DNA from: Mobilicoccus sp.
GTDB taxonomy: Bacteria; Actinomycetota; Actinomycetes; Actinomycetales; Dermatophilaceae
Length of the DNA stretch: 43,384 nt
Direction: 5' to 3'
Assembly: GCA_030538585.1 (NCBI GenBank)
Contig: JAUNTP010000007.1
Span: forward strand, 1 to 43,384
Positions 16,663 to 24,951 of the stretch are shown here, one piece after another (position 1 is the first letter of the stretch; every line of letters starts with the position of its first letter). The translations under genes were made by a program, and so were the position numbers. The notes under the pieces are model-generated. The model worked only from the letters and a program-made list of their open reading frames with translations, made no database searches and had not been told where the DNA came from.

Positions 16663-18087
16663 GTGTTCACCAACCCTGAAGAGGTCCTCGCGTACATCGA
16701 GGCCGAGGACATCAAGTTCGTCGACATTCGCTTCTGCGACCTGCCGGGAGTCATGCAGCACTTCAACGTCCCGGCCCAGTCGGTCGACGTCGATTTCTTC
16801 ACCGAGGGTCAGGCGTTCGACGGTTCGTCGATCCGCGGCTTCCAGGCCATTCACGAGTCCGACATGAAGCTCGTCCCCGACATCAAGACCGCCTTCGTCG
16901 ACCCGTTCCGGGCCGAGAAGACGCTGGTCATGAACTTCTCCATCGTCGACCCGTTCACCGACGAGCCGTACGGCCGGGACCCCCGCAACATCGCGGCGCG
17001 GGCCGAGGCCTACCTGGAGTCGACCGGCATCGCAGACACGGCGTACTTCGGTGCCGAGGCGGAGTTCTACGTCTTCGACGACATCCGTTTCGAGAACAGC
17101 CCGCAGCACACGTTCTACAAGCTCGACTCCGTCGAGGCCGCGTGGAACACCGGCCGTGAGGAAGAGGGCGGCAACAAGGGCTACAAGACCGCGTTCAAGG
17201 GTGGGTACTTCCCCGTTCCGCCGGTCGATCACTTCGCGGATATCCGCGACAAGATGTGCCTCAACATGGCCGAGGTGGGGCTGGAGGTCGAGCGGAGCCA
17301 CCACGAGGTGGGCACCGCGGGTCAGCAGGAGATCAACTACCGGTTCAGCACGCTGCTGCACGCCGGTGATGACGTCATGAAGTTCAAGTACGTCATCAAG
17401 AACACCGCGTGGAGCTTCGGCAAGAGCGCGACGTTCATGCCGAAGCCGCTGCTGGGTGACAACGGGTCGGGCATGCACACGCACCAGTCGTTGTGGAAGG
17501 ACGGCGAGCCGCTGTTCTACGACGAGCAGGGGTACGGCGGTCTGTCGGACATCGCCCGCTGGTACATCGGTGGCTTGCTCAAGCACGCGCCGGCGCTGCT
17601 GGCGTTCACGAACCCGTCGGCGAACTCCTACCACCGTCTGGTGCCGGGGTTCGAGGCGCCGGTGAACCTCGTGTACTCCGCGCGTAACCGCTCGGCGTGT
17701 ATTCGGATCCCGATCGCGGGGGCGTCGCCGAAGGCGAAGCGCATCGAGTTCCGGATCCCGGACCCGTCTGCGAACCCCTACCTGGCGTTCGCGGCGCAGC
17801 TCATGGCGGGCCTGGACGGCATCCGTAACCGCATCGAGCCGCCGGAGCCGATCGACAAGGACCTGTACGAGTTGCCGCCGGAGGAGCACGCGGAGATCGA
17901 GCAGGTCCCGTGCACGCTGGACGAGGTGCTGGTCGCGCTGGAGGAGGACCACGAGTTCCTCCTCGAGGGTGACGTGTTCAGCGAGGACCTGATTCGTGCG
18001 TGGATCGACTGGAAGCGCGCGAACGAGGTGGCGCCTCTGCGGTTGCGTCCTCACCCTTACGAGTTCCAGATGTACTACGACATCTGA
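16663..18087 (+). CDS. glnA: Glutamine synthetase type I, adenylylation-regulated
   Basis: Makes glutamine from glutamate, ammonia and ATP; the main nitrogen-assimilation enzyme, active as a dodecamer. The 474 residues contain FDGSSIRGF, the catalytic glutamates around [29 protein letters not shown] (ATP/glutamate site) and the adenylylation loop [10 protein letters not shown] with Tyr402. The GTG start follows GAGGAGG. A candidate -10 TAGGCT lies at 16606-16611. The adenylyltransferase GlnE and a second synthetase are encoded 4 kb downstream on the other strand, as in M. tuberculosis glnA1-glnE-glnA2, but here a sensor operon is inserted between them. Confidence 0.96.
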   Translation: MFTNPEEVLAYIEAEDIKFVDIRFCDLPGVMQHFNVPAQSVDVDFFTEGQAFDGSSIRGFQAIHESDMKLVPDIKTAFVDPFRAEKTLVMNFSIVDPFTDEPYGRDPRNIAARAEAYLESTGIADTAYFGAEAEFYVFDDIRFENSPQHTFYKLDSVEAAWNTGREEEGGNKGYKTAFKGGYFPVPPVDHFADIRDKMCLNMAEVGLEVERSHHEVGTAGQQEINYRFSTLLHAGDDVMKFKYVIKNTAWSFGKSATFMPKPLLGDNGSGMHTHQSLWKDGEPLFYDEQGYGGLSDIARWYIGGLLKHAPALLAFTNPSANSYHRLVPGFEAPVNLVYSARNRSACIRIPIAGASPKAKRIEFRIPDPSANPYLAFAAQLMAGLDGIRNRIEPPEPIDKDLYELPPEEHAEIEQVPCTLDEVLVALEEDHEFLLEGDVFSEDLIRAWIDWKRANEVAPLRLRPHPYEFQMYYDI

Positions 18088-18106
18088 GGCCACAGCACGC
18101 GTAGGT

Positions 18107-18157
18107 AGAAGTGATGGGCCCCCCTCCGGCGAAGCCGCAGGGGGGCCCATCGCTTCT
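18107..18157. terminator. Strong hairpin terminator after glnA
   Basis: 19-bp stem with one G-U pair: AGAAGTGATGGGCCCCCCT (18107-18125) with AGGGGGGCCCATCGCTTCT (18139-18157). It starts 20 bp after the glnA stop. Confidence 0.8.
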
Positions 18158-18520
18158 GCCGTAGCGGGATGTGGCCACAGATGTCGTCAACAGCAGCACA
18201 TCCCCGTGGCCCCGAGGCAACGTGGTCGGGCGCCGTGCCCGACACACGCACCTCCAGGGTGGCCTGTCCCAGCGGACGCGCCTGGAATCTCGTCACTGCC
18301 ACCAGATCAGATCCGGGCCTCCCGACCCGAGGGGGTCTCGGGTCGGGAGGTGGAACTCACCCCGAGGGCTTCGCGGTCACGCGGGGCCCTGCAGGCACCA
18401 TTCTGTCGTTGTTGCGGGGGGTCGTCTTCCCTTGCTGTCTACGACGAAGCGGCTGGTGGCGGGTTTGGTGTGGGTTCTGTTGGGGGGTGGGCCGATCGAC
18501 TTGTCGACATGGGTGTCCAC
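18158..18520. other. Non-coding gap with a further hairpin and a possible pseudoknot
   Basis: No protein-like frame or tRNA was found here. GGGATGTG (18166-18173) can pair with CACATCCC (18197-18204), while the overlapping GGCCAC (18173-18178) can pair with GTGGCC (18206-18211), a crossed arrangement. Further on is the hairpin at 18318-18350. The part from 18351 to the XRE stop shows nothing I can name. Confidence 0.4.
18318..18350. terminator. Perfect hairpin, probable terminator of the devR-devS-XRE operon
   Basis: CCTCCCGACCCGAG (18318-18331) pairs perfectly with CTCGGGTCGGGAGG (18337-18350) around a 5-nt loop. It lies about 170 bp beyond the stop of the minus-strand XRE gene and may end that transcript. 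Confidence 0.6.
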
Positions 18521-18940
18521 TCAGGTGGCGTCGGGGTGCAGGGCGCGATGGATGCGGTCGGCGAGATCTGGGGGGAGGTCGGTGCGGTCGGCGGCGGCTG
18601 CGGCGAGGCGGGTGCGGGCAGCGTGGGCGGCGGCGTGGGCGCGGTCGATGGCGTCGTCGGCGTCGAGGCAGCGGCCGAGGAGGCTGCGGAGGACGGCTTC
18701 GCCGGCGTCGGTGACGTCGCCGGTGAGGTCGGCGAGGTCGCCGTGGAGGGCGTCGGCGAGGTCGCAGGCCTCGGTGAGGCGGAGGGGACGGAGTCCCTTC
18801 TCGGTCTTGACGACGGTTTGTTGATGCCATTGGTGGCCGCGGGCGGCCATGTCTGCGGCGAGGGCCGACTGGGTGAGGCCGTGGGCTTCGCGGAGGTGCT
18901 GGATGCGGGCGCCGATCTCGGCGTCGTCGGGCGTGTCCAT
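18521..18940 (-). CDS. XRE-family helix-turn-helix transcriptional regulator
   Basis: DNA-binding regulator, 139 residues. The N-terminal HTH is IGARIQHLREAHGLTQSALAADMAARG then HQQTVVKTEKGLRPLRLTEACDLADAL (about 9-65); the rest is an alanine-rich helical tail without a recognised domain. ATG 18940 is used because GGAGGAG precedes it; a GTG at 18943 is also possible. The start overlaps the devS stop (TGATG), so it is translated with the sensor kinase. That coupling suggests a shared role, but targets are unknown. Confidence 0.85.
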   Translation of the reverse strand: MDTPDDAEIGARIQHLREAHGLTQSALAADMAARGHQWHQQTVVKTEKGLRPLRLTEACDLADALHGDLADLTGDVTDAGEAVLRSLLGRCLDADDAIDRAHAAAHAARTRLAAAAADRTDLPPDLADRIHRALHPDAT

Positions 18941-20670
18941 CACTCCTCCAGGGCCGGTGAGAGGGGGACGGCCCAGCGCAGGCGGGTGCCGCTGGGCTCG
19001 GTGGAGGTGGCCTCGAAGGTGCCGCCGTGGCGTTCGGCGCGTTCGGCGAGGTTGTCGAGCCCGCTGCGGTCGCTGGTGTCGCGGAGTCCGACGCCGTTGT
19101 CGACGATGGTGACGACGAGTTCGTCCTCGCCGCGGCTGACCTGCACGCGGGCGTCGGTGGCGCGGGCGTGGCGGGCGACGTTGGCGAGGGCTTCGCGGAC
19201 GACGGCGACGACGTCGGGCACGAGTTGTTCGGGCAGGTCGGCGAGGCGCCCTTCGAAGTTCATGTCGGGGACGAACCCGAAGGCGACGGTGGCGCGTTCG
19301 ACGACGGCTTCGAGTTCGGGGCCGAGGCCGCCCTGGGGGAACCCGTGGTGGAGTTCGAAGATGGCGGAGCGGATGTCCTTGACGGCGAGGTCGAGTTCGT
19401 CGACGACGGTGTCGATGCGGGCGGCGACCTTGCCCTCGGTGTGTCGTGAGACGGCCTGGAGGGTGAGCCCGGCGGCGAAGAGGCGTTGGATGACGTGGTC
19501 GTGCATGTCGCGGGCGATGCGGTCGCGGTCTTCGAGGAGGACGGCGCGGGAGCGGACGCGCTGCGCGCGGGCGGCTTCGATGGCGAGGCCCATCCGGTCG
19601 GCGAAGGTGGTGACGAGGTGCAGGGTCTCGTCGAGTTCGGCGGGGGCCACGACCCCCCAGGAGAGGACGAGGAGGCCCACGTCGGTCTCTCCGACGGCGA
19701 CGGGGACGACCATCGTCGTGCTGGCCCGGTCGAGCCCGGCGGGCAGCCGGAGCTGGCCGGAGAGTTCGCCCCCGCCGACGTCACCGGGTTCGGTGCGCAG
19801 CATGACGGGGGTGCGGCTCGCGAGGATGAGGCTCCACCGGTGGTCGTCGAGCATCTGTCCGCGGATGCCGATGGCCTTGCTGTCGGCGTCGACGGCCTGA
19901 ACGTGGACGCCCTCGTCGTCGCGGACGAGGAAGGCGCACAGTTCGGCCCGTCCCAGGTCGCGGGCGCGTTTGACCATGCGGGCGACGGCGGAGCGTTCGT
20001 TGCGGCCCTCCAGCAGGGTCTGGGTGAGTTCGGCACCGGCGCCGGCCCATTCCTCGGCGAGCCGGGACTGGCGGTACAGCTGGGCGTTCTCGATGGCGAT
20101 ACCGGCGGCGGCGGCGAGGGCCGTGAGCACCGCTTCGTCGTCCTCGGTGAACGACCCCTCGTCCAGCTTCTCCGAGAGGTAGAGGTTGCCGAAGATCGTG
20201 TCGCGCACCCGCACCGGCGCCCCGATGAACGTCGTCATCGGCGGGTGGTTCTCGGGGAACCCGACGGCGTCGGGGTGACGGCCGATGTCGTCGATGCGCA
20301 CCACCTCGGGGCGCTCCAACAGCACGCCGAGCACCCCGCGCCCTTGCGGCGGGGCCCCGATGGCGTGCACGGTCTCCTCGTCGAACCCGTGGTGGACGAA
20401 CTCGATGACGCGGCTCCCGCTGGGGTCGACGACCCCGAGCGCACCGTAGCGGGCACCGAGCAGGGTGCGGGCCGAGTCGACCACCTGGCTGAGCACCACG
20501 GACAGGTCGAGGTCGCTGCTGATCGCGACGACGGCGTCGAGCAGCGCCGCGAGTTGATCCTGGGACCGGGTCACGCCCTCGGCGCGCACACGGATCTCGG
20601 CGAGCAGGTCCTCCAGGTCGAGGGAGGACGGCACCGGGAACGCGGGCCGCGGCGTCGACGGGTCGGTCAT
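18940..20670 (-). CDS. devS: DosS/DevS-type GAF sensor histidine kinase (predicted haem sensor)
   Basis: Sensor kinase predicted to respond to oxygen, NO, CO or redox state and to phosphorylate the adjacent DevR-like regulator. The 576 residues are GAF-A (about 52-200), GAF-B (about 213-370), the HisKA_3 motif DRIARDMHDHVIQRLFAAGL (phospho-His390) and HATPase_c with an N-box (EALANVARHARA) and DNGVGL. GAF-A strongly resembles M. tuberculosis DosS: NHPPM contains His142, aligned with the haem ligand His149, and GNLYLSEK contains Tyr164, aligned with distal Tyr171. There is no signal peptide or membrane segment, so it is cytoplasmic. It lies 36 bp after the Usp-like gene. The kinase call is certain; haem binding is inference from those residues. 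Confidence 0.92.
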   Translation of the reverse strand: MTDPSTPRPAFPVPSSLDLEDLLAEIRVRAEGVTRSQDQLAALLDAVVAISSDLDLSVVLSQVVDSARTLLGARYGALGVVDPSGSRVIEFVHHGFDEETVHAIGAPPQGRGVLGVLLERPEVVRIDDIGRHPDAVGFPENHPPMTTFIGAPVRVRDTIFGNLYLSEKLDEGSFTEDDEAVLTALAAAAGIAIENAQLYRQSRLAEEWAGAGAELTQTLLEGRNERSAVARMVKRARDLGRAELCAFLVRDDEGVHVQAVDADSKAIGIRGQMLDDHRWSLILASRTPVMLRTEPGDVGGGELSGQLRLPAGLDRASTTMVVPVAVGETDVGLLVLSWGVVAPAELDETLHLVTTFADRMGLAIEAARAQRVRSRAVLLEDRDRIARDMHDHVIQRLFAAGLTLQAVSRHTEGKVAARIDTVVDELDLAVKDIRSAIFELHHGFPQGGLGPELEAVVERATVAFGFVPDMNFEGRLADLPEQLVPDVVAVVREALANVARHARATDARVQVSRGEDELVVTIVDNGVGLRDTSDRSGLDNLAERAERHGGTFEATSTEPSGTRLRWAVPLSPALEE

Positions 20671-20706
20671 GGGCCCGATCGTACGCCCGGGCCTGTTGCC
20701 GACGCC

Positions 20707-21132
20707 TCAGGCGACGGGCTCGCCGGCGGGGTGGACGGTGAGGACCTCGCAGGGTGCGTGTTCGACGCAGTAGTCGCGGAGTTCGTCGACGACGTCGGGG
20801 TCGTCGCCACCGATGACGAGGAGTGCCGCGCCACGGCTGCGCTCGACGATGACGCGACCAGGCTCACCGACCGACACTTCGAACGACACGGGGACGCCGG
20901 GCACCTCACGCAGCGCCTTGAGCGCGGCGGCGAACGTCGAGGCCTCCCCAGAGTCCTTCTCCTCGGTGTTGCCCCCCAACACCTGCAGGAATCTGACCCG
21001 ACCACCGCGGCTCGCCGCCTCCGTCACGGCTGTCTTCGCGACCTTGGCGGCCGATGGTCCCGGCAGCATGCCGGCGACGACGTCGGGGCCGGCGGAAGGC
21101 TGTCGTGATTCGGCGTGCTCCCATCGGGTCAT
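20707..21132 (-). CDS. Universal-stress-protein-like protein
   Basis: 141-residue Usp-like fold: SRGGRVRFLQVLGG early, and LLVIGGDDPDVVDELRDYCVEHAPCEVLTVHP at the end, resembling the last strand of UspA. The canonical ATP motif (G-2x-G-9x-G-S/T) is not intact, so nucleotide binding is doubtful. The ATG is at 21132; the frame is open further upstream inside devR but is not protein-like there. It sits between devR and devS, and usp genes are classic members of the DosR regulon in mycobacteria. A DosR-box-like palindrome lies 34 bp before the start. Confidence 0.75.
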   Translation of the reverse strand: MTRWEHAESRQPSAGPDVVAGMLPGPSAAKVAKTAVTEAASRGGRVRFLQVLGGNTEEKDSGEASTFAAALKALREVPGVPVSFEVSVGEPGRVIVERSRGAALLVIGGDDPDVVDELRDYCVEHAPCEVLTVHPAGEPVA

Positions 21133-21166
21133 GCCGTCAGGTTCGTCCCGATTCTCCCTCGCAGGT

Positions 21167-21182
21167 AGGGCCGTAGGTCCCT
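21167..21182. promoter_or_regulatory. DosR-box-like palindrome upstream of the Usp-like gene
   Basis: Minus-strand AGGGACCTACGGCCCT, an imperfect palindrome with the GGGAC...CCC half-sites and spacing of the DosR operator (TTSGGGACTWWAGTCCCSAA). It occupies the 59-bp gap between the devR stop and the Usp ATG. Confidence 0.5.
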
Positions 21183-21191
21183 CAGCGCAGG

Positions 21192-21857
21192 TCAGCGGTC
21201 TGCGCGGCCCGGTCGCTCGGCCAGCTCCTCGGCGTGCGTGGCCGCGAAGACGGCGGCCTGGGTGCGGCGTTCCATGCCCAGCTTGGCGAGAACGGCGGTG
21301 ATGTAGTTCTTCACCGTCTTCTCCGCGAGGAACAGCTCCGCGCCGATCTGTCGGTTGGTGAGCCCCTTGGCCACGTGCAGGAGGATGCGCCGTTCCTGCG
21401 GGGTGAGGCTGCGCAGTCGCGGGTCGCCGGTGTCGGGTGCGCCGATCCTCTCCTGCACGGCGGCGACGTCGGACTCGGCGAGGAGTTGCTCGCCCGCAGC
21501 GACACGGCGGACCGCGTCGACGAAGTCGGCGCCCCGGATGTCCTTGAGCAGGTACCCGGCTGCCCCGGCGAGCACGGCCGCGGTGAGCGCCCGGTCGTCG
21601 TCGAAGGAGGTGAGGATGAGTCCGGCGATGCTCTCGTCCATGGACCGCACCGAGCGGCACACCTCGATCCCCGACCCGTCGGGCAGGCGCGCGTCGAGAA
21701 CGGCGACCTGCGGACGCAGCGCGGGGATGCGGCGGGCCGCCTCCTCGGCCGACCCGGACTCCCCCACCACCTGGATGTCGTCCTCGAGTTCGAGAAGCTC
21801 ACGCAGGCCGCGTCGGACGATCTCGTGGTCGTCGAGCAGGTACACGGTGATGGTCAT
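21192..21857 (-). CDS. devR: NarL/DevR-family response regulator
   Basis: Transcription factor partner of the adjacent DosS-like kinase. The 221 residues are an N-terminal receiver domain (LLDDHEIVRRGLRELL; phospho-Asp55 in VAVLDARLPDG; Lys in GYLLKDIRG) and a C-terminal LuxR/NarL HTH, SLTPQERRILLHVAKGLTNR to FLAEKTVKNYITAVLAKLGM. The segment AEKTVKNY...LAKLGMERRTQAAVFA is almost the same as M. tuberculosis DosR. ATG 21857 matches the family N-terminus; longer in-frame starts would add non-conserved residues. First gene of the devR-usp-devS-xre operon, with its own 103-bp upstream gap after glnE. Confidence 0.93.
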   Translation of the reverse strand: MTITVYLLDDHEIVRRGLRELLELEDDIQVVGESGSAEEAARRIPALRPQVAVLDARLPDGSGIEVCRSVRSMDESIAGLILTSFDDDRALTAAVLAGAAGYLLKDIRGADFVDAVRRVAAGEQLLAESDVAAVQERIGAPDTGDPRLRSLTPQERRILLHVAKGLTNRQIGAELFLAEKTVKNYITAVLAKLGMERRTQAAVFAATHAEELAERPGRADR

Positions 21858-21960
21858 GATCGCCTTCCGATCCGGCCTGTGATGACCAGGCAGGTGCTGT
21901 GGTGTCGATGATCGCGCATCTGCGGCGATGCCGTACCGTACCGGCCGGATCCGGTCCGTG

Positions 21961-24951
21961 TCATGAGTGGCCATAGAAGACGGTCTCGGTGACCGCGCGC
22001 GCACGGCGGGTCGCGCGCCGGTAGCGCTCACCCAGCTCGACGCCCCCGCCCGGTCCGCCACCGATGATGCGGTGCATGGCCTCCGCGTCGCGGATGTCGC
22101 CCGGGAGGGAGGCGACGCCGCGGGAGCGCCACAGGACGGCCGCGTTGCGCAGGTCGGACACGAACGTCCACGCCTCCCGCAACGCCGCCGCGTCCCCGCC
22201 GGAGATGAGCGCGGCCTCCGTCGCCGCGTCGAGCGCCGCGAGGGTGGACGTGGTGCGCAGGCCGGGTACGGCGTGGGCGTGCTGGAGCTGGAGGATCTGC
22301 ACGCTCCACTCGACGTCCGACAATCCCCCGCGCCCGAGTTTGAGGTGGGTCTTGGGGTCGGCCCCGCGCGGCAGCCGCTCGGACTCCATTCGCGCCTTGA
22401 GGCGGCGGATGTCCTTGAGGGCGGAGGATGTCAGGCCGCCGTCGGGGTAGCGAAGCGGGTCGATGAGCGCGACGAACTCCTCCCCCAGGGAGGCGTCACC
22501 GGCCACCGGACGGGCCCGCACGAGCGCGTGGTGCTCCCAGGCCTGGGCCCACCGCTCGTAGTAGCCGGTGAAGCCGTCGATGGTGCGGCTGAGCGGGCCG
22601 TTCTTGCCCTCGGGGCGCAGGTCGAGATCGACGAGGAGAGCCGGGTCGGGGCCGGTGGCCTTGAGCGACTTCTGCAACTCTTGCACCACCGCGGCGACGG
22701 CACCGGCGACCTCGCCGTCACCCTCGGTGTGCGGGCGGTGGACGACCATGAGGTCGGCGTCGCTGGCGTAGCCCAGCTCGCGCCCGCCGAGGCTGCCCAT
22801 GCCGATGAGGGCGATGTCGGCGGCGACCGGCTCACCCCGCGCCTCCCCCACCTTGCGGGTCGCGATGTAGAGGGCCCGGTCGAGGAGGGCCTCGGTGAGG
22901 TCGGTGAGGGCGCGCCCCACGTCGACGAGGTCGATCTCGCCGACGAGGTCGGCGAGGGCGATGCGGAACAGCTCGCGGCGCCGGACCCGGCGCGCGGCCT
23001 CCAGCGCGGTGTCGGCGTCGTCGGCGCGGCGGACACCCTGCGCCATCGTGCCGAGAACGGCCTCGCGGGTCCGCGGCACGAGGCCGGAGTCCTCGCCGAG
23101 GATGCGCACCGCCTCGGGGTCCTTGGCGAGCAGGTCGGCGGCGTACCGGCTGCGGGCGAGGACGTGGGCGAGGCGGTCGGCGGCACGGCCCTCGTCCCGC
23201 AGCATCTTGAGGTACCAGGGGGTCCGTCCGAGCGCCTCGCTGACCTGGCGGAACGCGAGGAGGCCGGCGTCGGGGTCGGCTTCGTCGGCGAACCAGCCGA
23301 GCATGACCGGCAGGAGCGTCTTCTGGATGGCCGCGGTGCGGGAGGTCCCGGCGGTGAGGGCCTCGAGGTGGCGCAGCGCGCCCTTGGCGTCGCGGTAGCC
23401 CAGCGCGGAGAGGCGGTCGCGAGCGGCCTCCGGGGACAGCCGGGCGTCGGTGGAGGACAGGCGCGCCACCGCCGCGAGCAGCGGGCGGTAGAAGAGCGAC
23501 TCGTGGATGCGCCGCACTTCGCGGGTCACCTTCGACCACCGCGCCATGAGGGCCTTCTCGGGGTCGGTGCGCAGCCCGAGAGATCGTCCGAGGCGTCGCA
23601 GGTCCGCCTCCCCGGTGGGGAGCAGGTGGGTGCGCCGCATCTTGTGCACCTGGATGCGGTGTTCGAGGCTGCGCAGGAACCGGTAGGCGTCCGACAGCTG
23701 CTCGGCGTCCTCACGTCCCACGTACCCGCCCGCGACGAGGGACTGCAGGGCGTCGAGGGTGCGCCGCGACCGGATGTCGGGGTCGCTGCGACCGTGGACG
23801 AGTTGCAGCAACTGGGCGCTGAACTCGATGTCGCGCAGGCCGCCGACGCCGAGCTTGATCTCCCGAGGGGCGTCGGCCTTGGGCAGGTGCTCCTCGACCC
23901 GCATCCGCATCTTCTGCACGTCCTCGACGAAGTGGTCGCGGGAGGCGACCTCCCACACCATCGGCGTGACGACGTCGAGATAGGCCGACCCCAGGTCGCG
24001 GTCACCGGCGACGACCCGGGCCTTGAGGAGGGCCTGGAACTCCCACGTCTTGGCCCACCGCCGGTAGTACGCCTCGTGGCTCGCGACCGTGCGCACGAGC
24101 GGACCCTGCTTGCCCTCCGGGCGCAGGGCGGCGTCCACCTGCCACAGCGACCCCTCACCCGTCGAGGCCGAGCAGATCTTCATGAGCGACGTCGCGAGCC
24201 GGGTGCCCGAGGCCATGGCGTCGTTCTCGGCGACGTCGTCGCCGCGTGGCTCGGCGACGAAGATGACGTCGACGTCGGAGATGTAGTTGAGCTCGCGCCC
24301 CCCGCACTTGCCCATGCCGATGACGGCCAGGCGCGCCCGCTCAGCGTCCTCCGGGTGCTCCTCCTCGGCGAGGACGAGCGCCGCTTCGAGCGCGGCGCCG
24401 GCGAGGTCGGCCAACGCCTCCGCGGTCGGCGCCAACGTCGTCGCCGGGTCCTCGGCGACCAGGTCGACGGCGGCGATCGAGAGCAGCTGGCGGCGGTAGG
24501 CGACGCGCAGGGCGTCGGGGCCGGAGCGCTCGCCGCGCTCGGCACGCCCGACCCGGTCGACGAGATCGGCGATGCGCTCCTGCTCCGTGAAGGTCGTCGG
24601 GTCGGTCACGGCCACCCAGTGGTCGGGGTGCCGTGCGAGGTGGTCGGTGAGGGCCACCGAGGCGCCGAGCACCGCGCACAACCGGTCGCGCTCCGCGCCG
24701 GCGGTCGTGCACACCTGGCGTAGCCCCGCCAGGTCGGCCTGTTCCTCCCCGGCCGCCTCGAGCACTCGCAGGAGCCCGAAGAGCGCGGCATCCGGATCGG
24801 CCGACCGCGCCATCGCCTTGAGCAGCCCGGTACCGTCGTTGCCGGTGACGAGCCCCTCGAACGACGCCGATCCGGCCAGGGACTGCGCACGCTTGGTGTC
24901 CGCGAACCCCAGCCGCGCGAAAAGCCCCGTCGTGCTCTGCCGCCCCGTCAT
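21961..24951 (-). CDS. glnE: Bifunctional glutamine synthetase adenylyltransferase/deadenylylase
   Basis: Adds AMP to, and removes AMP from, the regulatory tyrosine of GlnA1 according to nitrogen status. The 996 residues hold two nucleotidyltransferase domains, each with a G-G-R-E-L motif and paired aspartates: GMGKCGGRELNYISDVDVIFV in the N-terminal half and GMGSLGGRELGYASDADLMVV in the C-terminal half, with GlnD-type helical segments between. ATG 24951 overlaps the glnA2 stop as TGATG. The order glnA2-glnE is conserved in actinobacteria, and the likely substrate Tyr402 is in glnA1 here. Confidence 0.95.
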   Translation of the reverse strand: MTGRQSTTGLFARLGFADTKRAQSLAGSASFEGLVTGNDGTGLLKAMARSADPDAALFGLLRVLEAAGEEQADLAGLRQVCTTAGAERDRLCAVLGASVALTDHLARHPDHWVAVTDPTTFTEQERIADLVDRVGRAERGERSGPDALRVAYRRQLLSIAAVDLVAEDPATTLAPTAEALADLAGAALEAALVLAEEEHPEDAERARLAVIGMGKCGGRELNYISDVDVIFVAEPRGDDVAENDAMASGTRLATSLMKICSASTGEGSLWQVDAALRPEGKQGPLVRTVASHEAYYRRWAKTWEFQALLKARVVAGDRDLGSAYLDVVTPMVWEVASRDHFVEDVQKMRMRVEEHLPKADAPREIKLGVGGLRDIEFSAQLLQLVHGRSDPDIRSRRTLDALQSLVAGGYVGREDAEQLSDAYRFLRSLEHRIQVHKMRRTHLLPTGEADLRRLGRSLGLRTDPEKALMARWSKVTREVRRIHESLFYRPLLAAVARLSSTDARLSPEAARDRLSALGYRDAKGALRHLEALTAGTSRTAAIQKTLLPVMLGWFADEADPDAGLLAFRQVSEALGRTPWYLKMLRDEGRAADRLAHVLARSRYAADLLAKDPEAVRILGEDSGLVPRTREAVLGTMAQGVRRADDADTALEAARRVRRRELFRIALADLVGEIDLVDVGRALTDLTEALLDRALYIATRKVGEARGEPVAADIALIGMGSLGGRELGYASDADLMVVHRPHTEGDGEVAGAVAAVVQELQKSLKATGPDPALLVDLDLRPEGKNGPLSRTIDGFTGYYERWAQAWEHHALVRARPVAGDASLGEEFVALIDPLRYPDGGLTSSALKDIRRLKARMESERLPRGADPKTHLKLGRGGLSDVEWSVQILQLQHAHAVPGLRTTSTLAALDAATEAALISGGDAAALREAWTFVSDLRNAAVLWRSRGVASLPGDIRDAEAMHRIIGGGPGGGVELGERYRRATRRARAVTETVFYGHS

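Noticed and set aside
18158..18520. Small protein on the minus strand ending at 18075
   Set aside because: The 75-residue frame overlaps the end of glnA and its terminator, has no ribosome site and no recognisable domain.
21943..21957. Second DosR-like box upstream of devR (minus strand GGACCGGATCCGGCC)
   Set aside because: It is palindromic, but the half-site spacing does not match the DosR operator or the box before the Usp-like gene; it could be an unrelated site.
21967..24723. Long plus-strand open frame opposite glnE
   Set aside because: It mirrors the codon pattern of glnE; the Arg/Gly/Val-rich translation has no domain, and glnE on the other strand is a clear full-length enzyme. The same applies to long antisense frames over pepA, the acyltransferase, lpdA, sucB, lipA, glnA, glnA2 and the YhgE/Pip-like gene.
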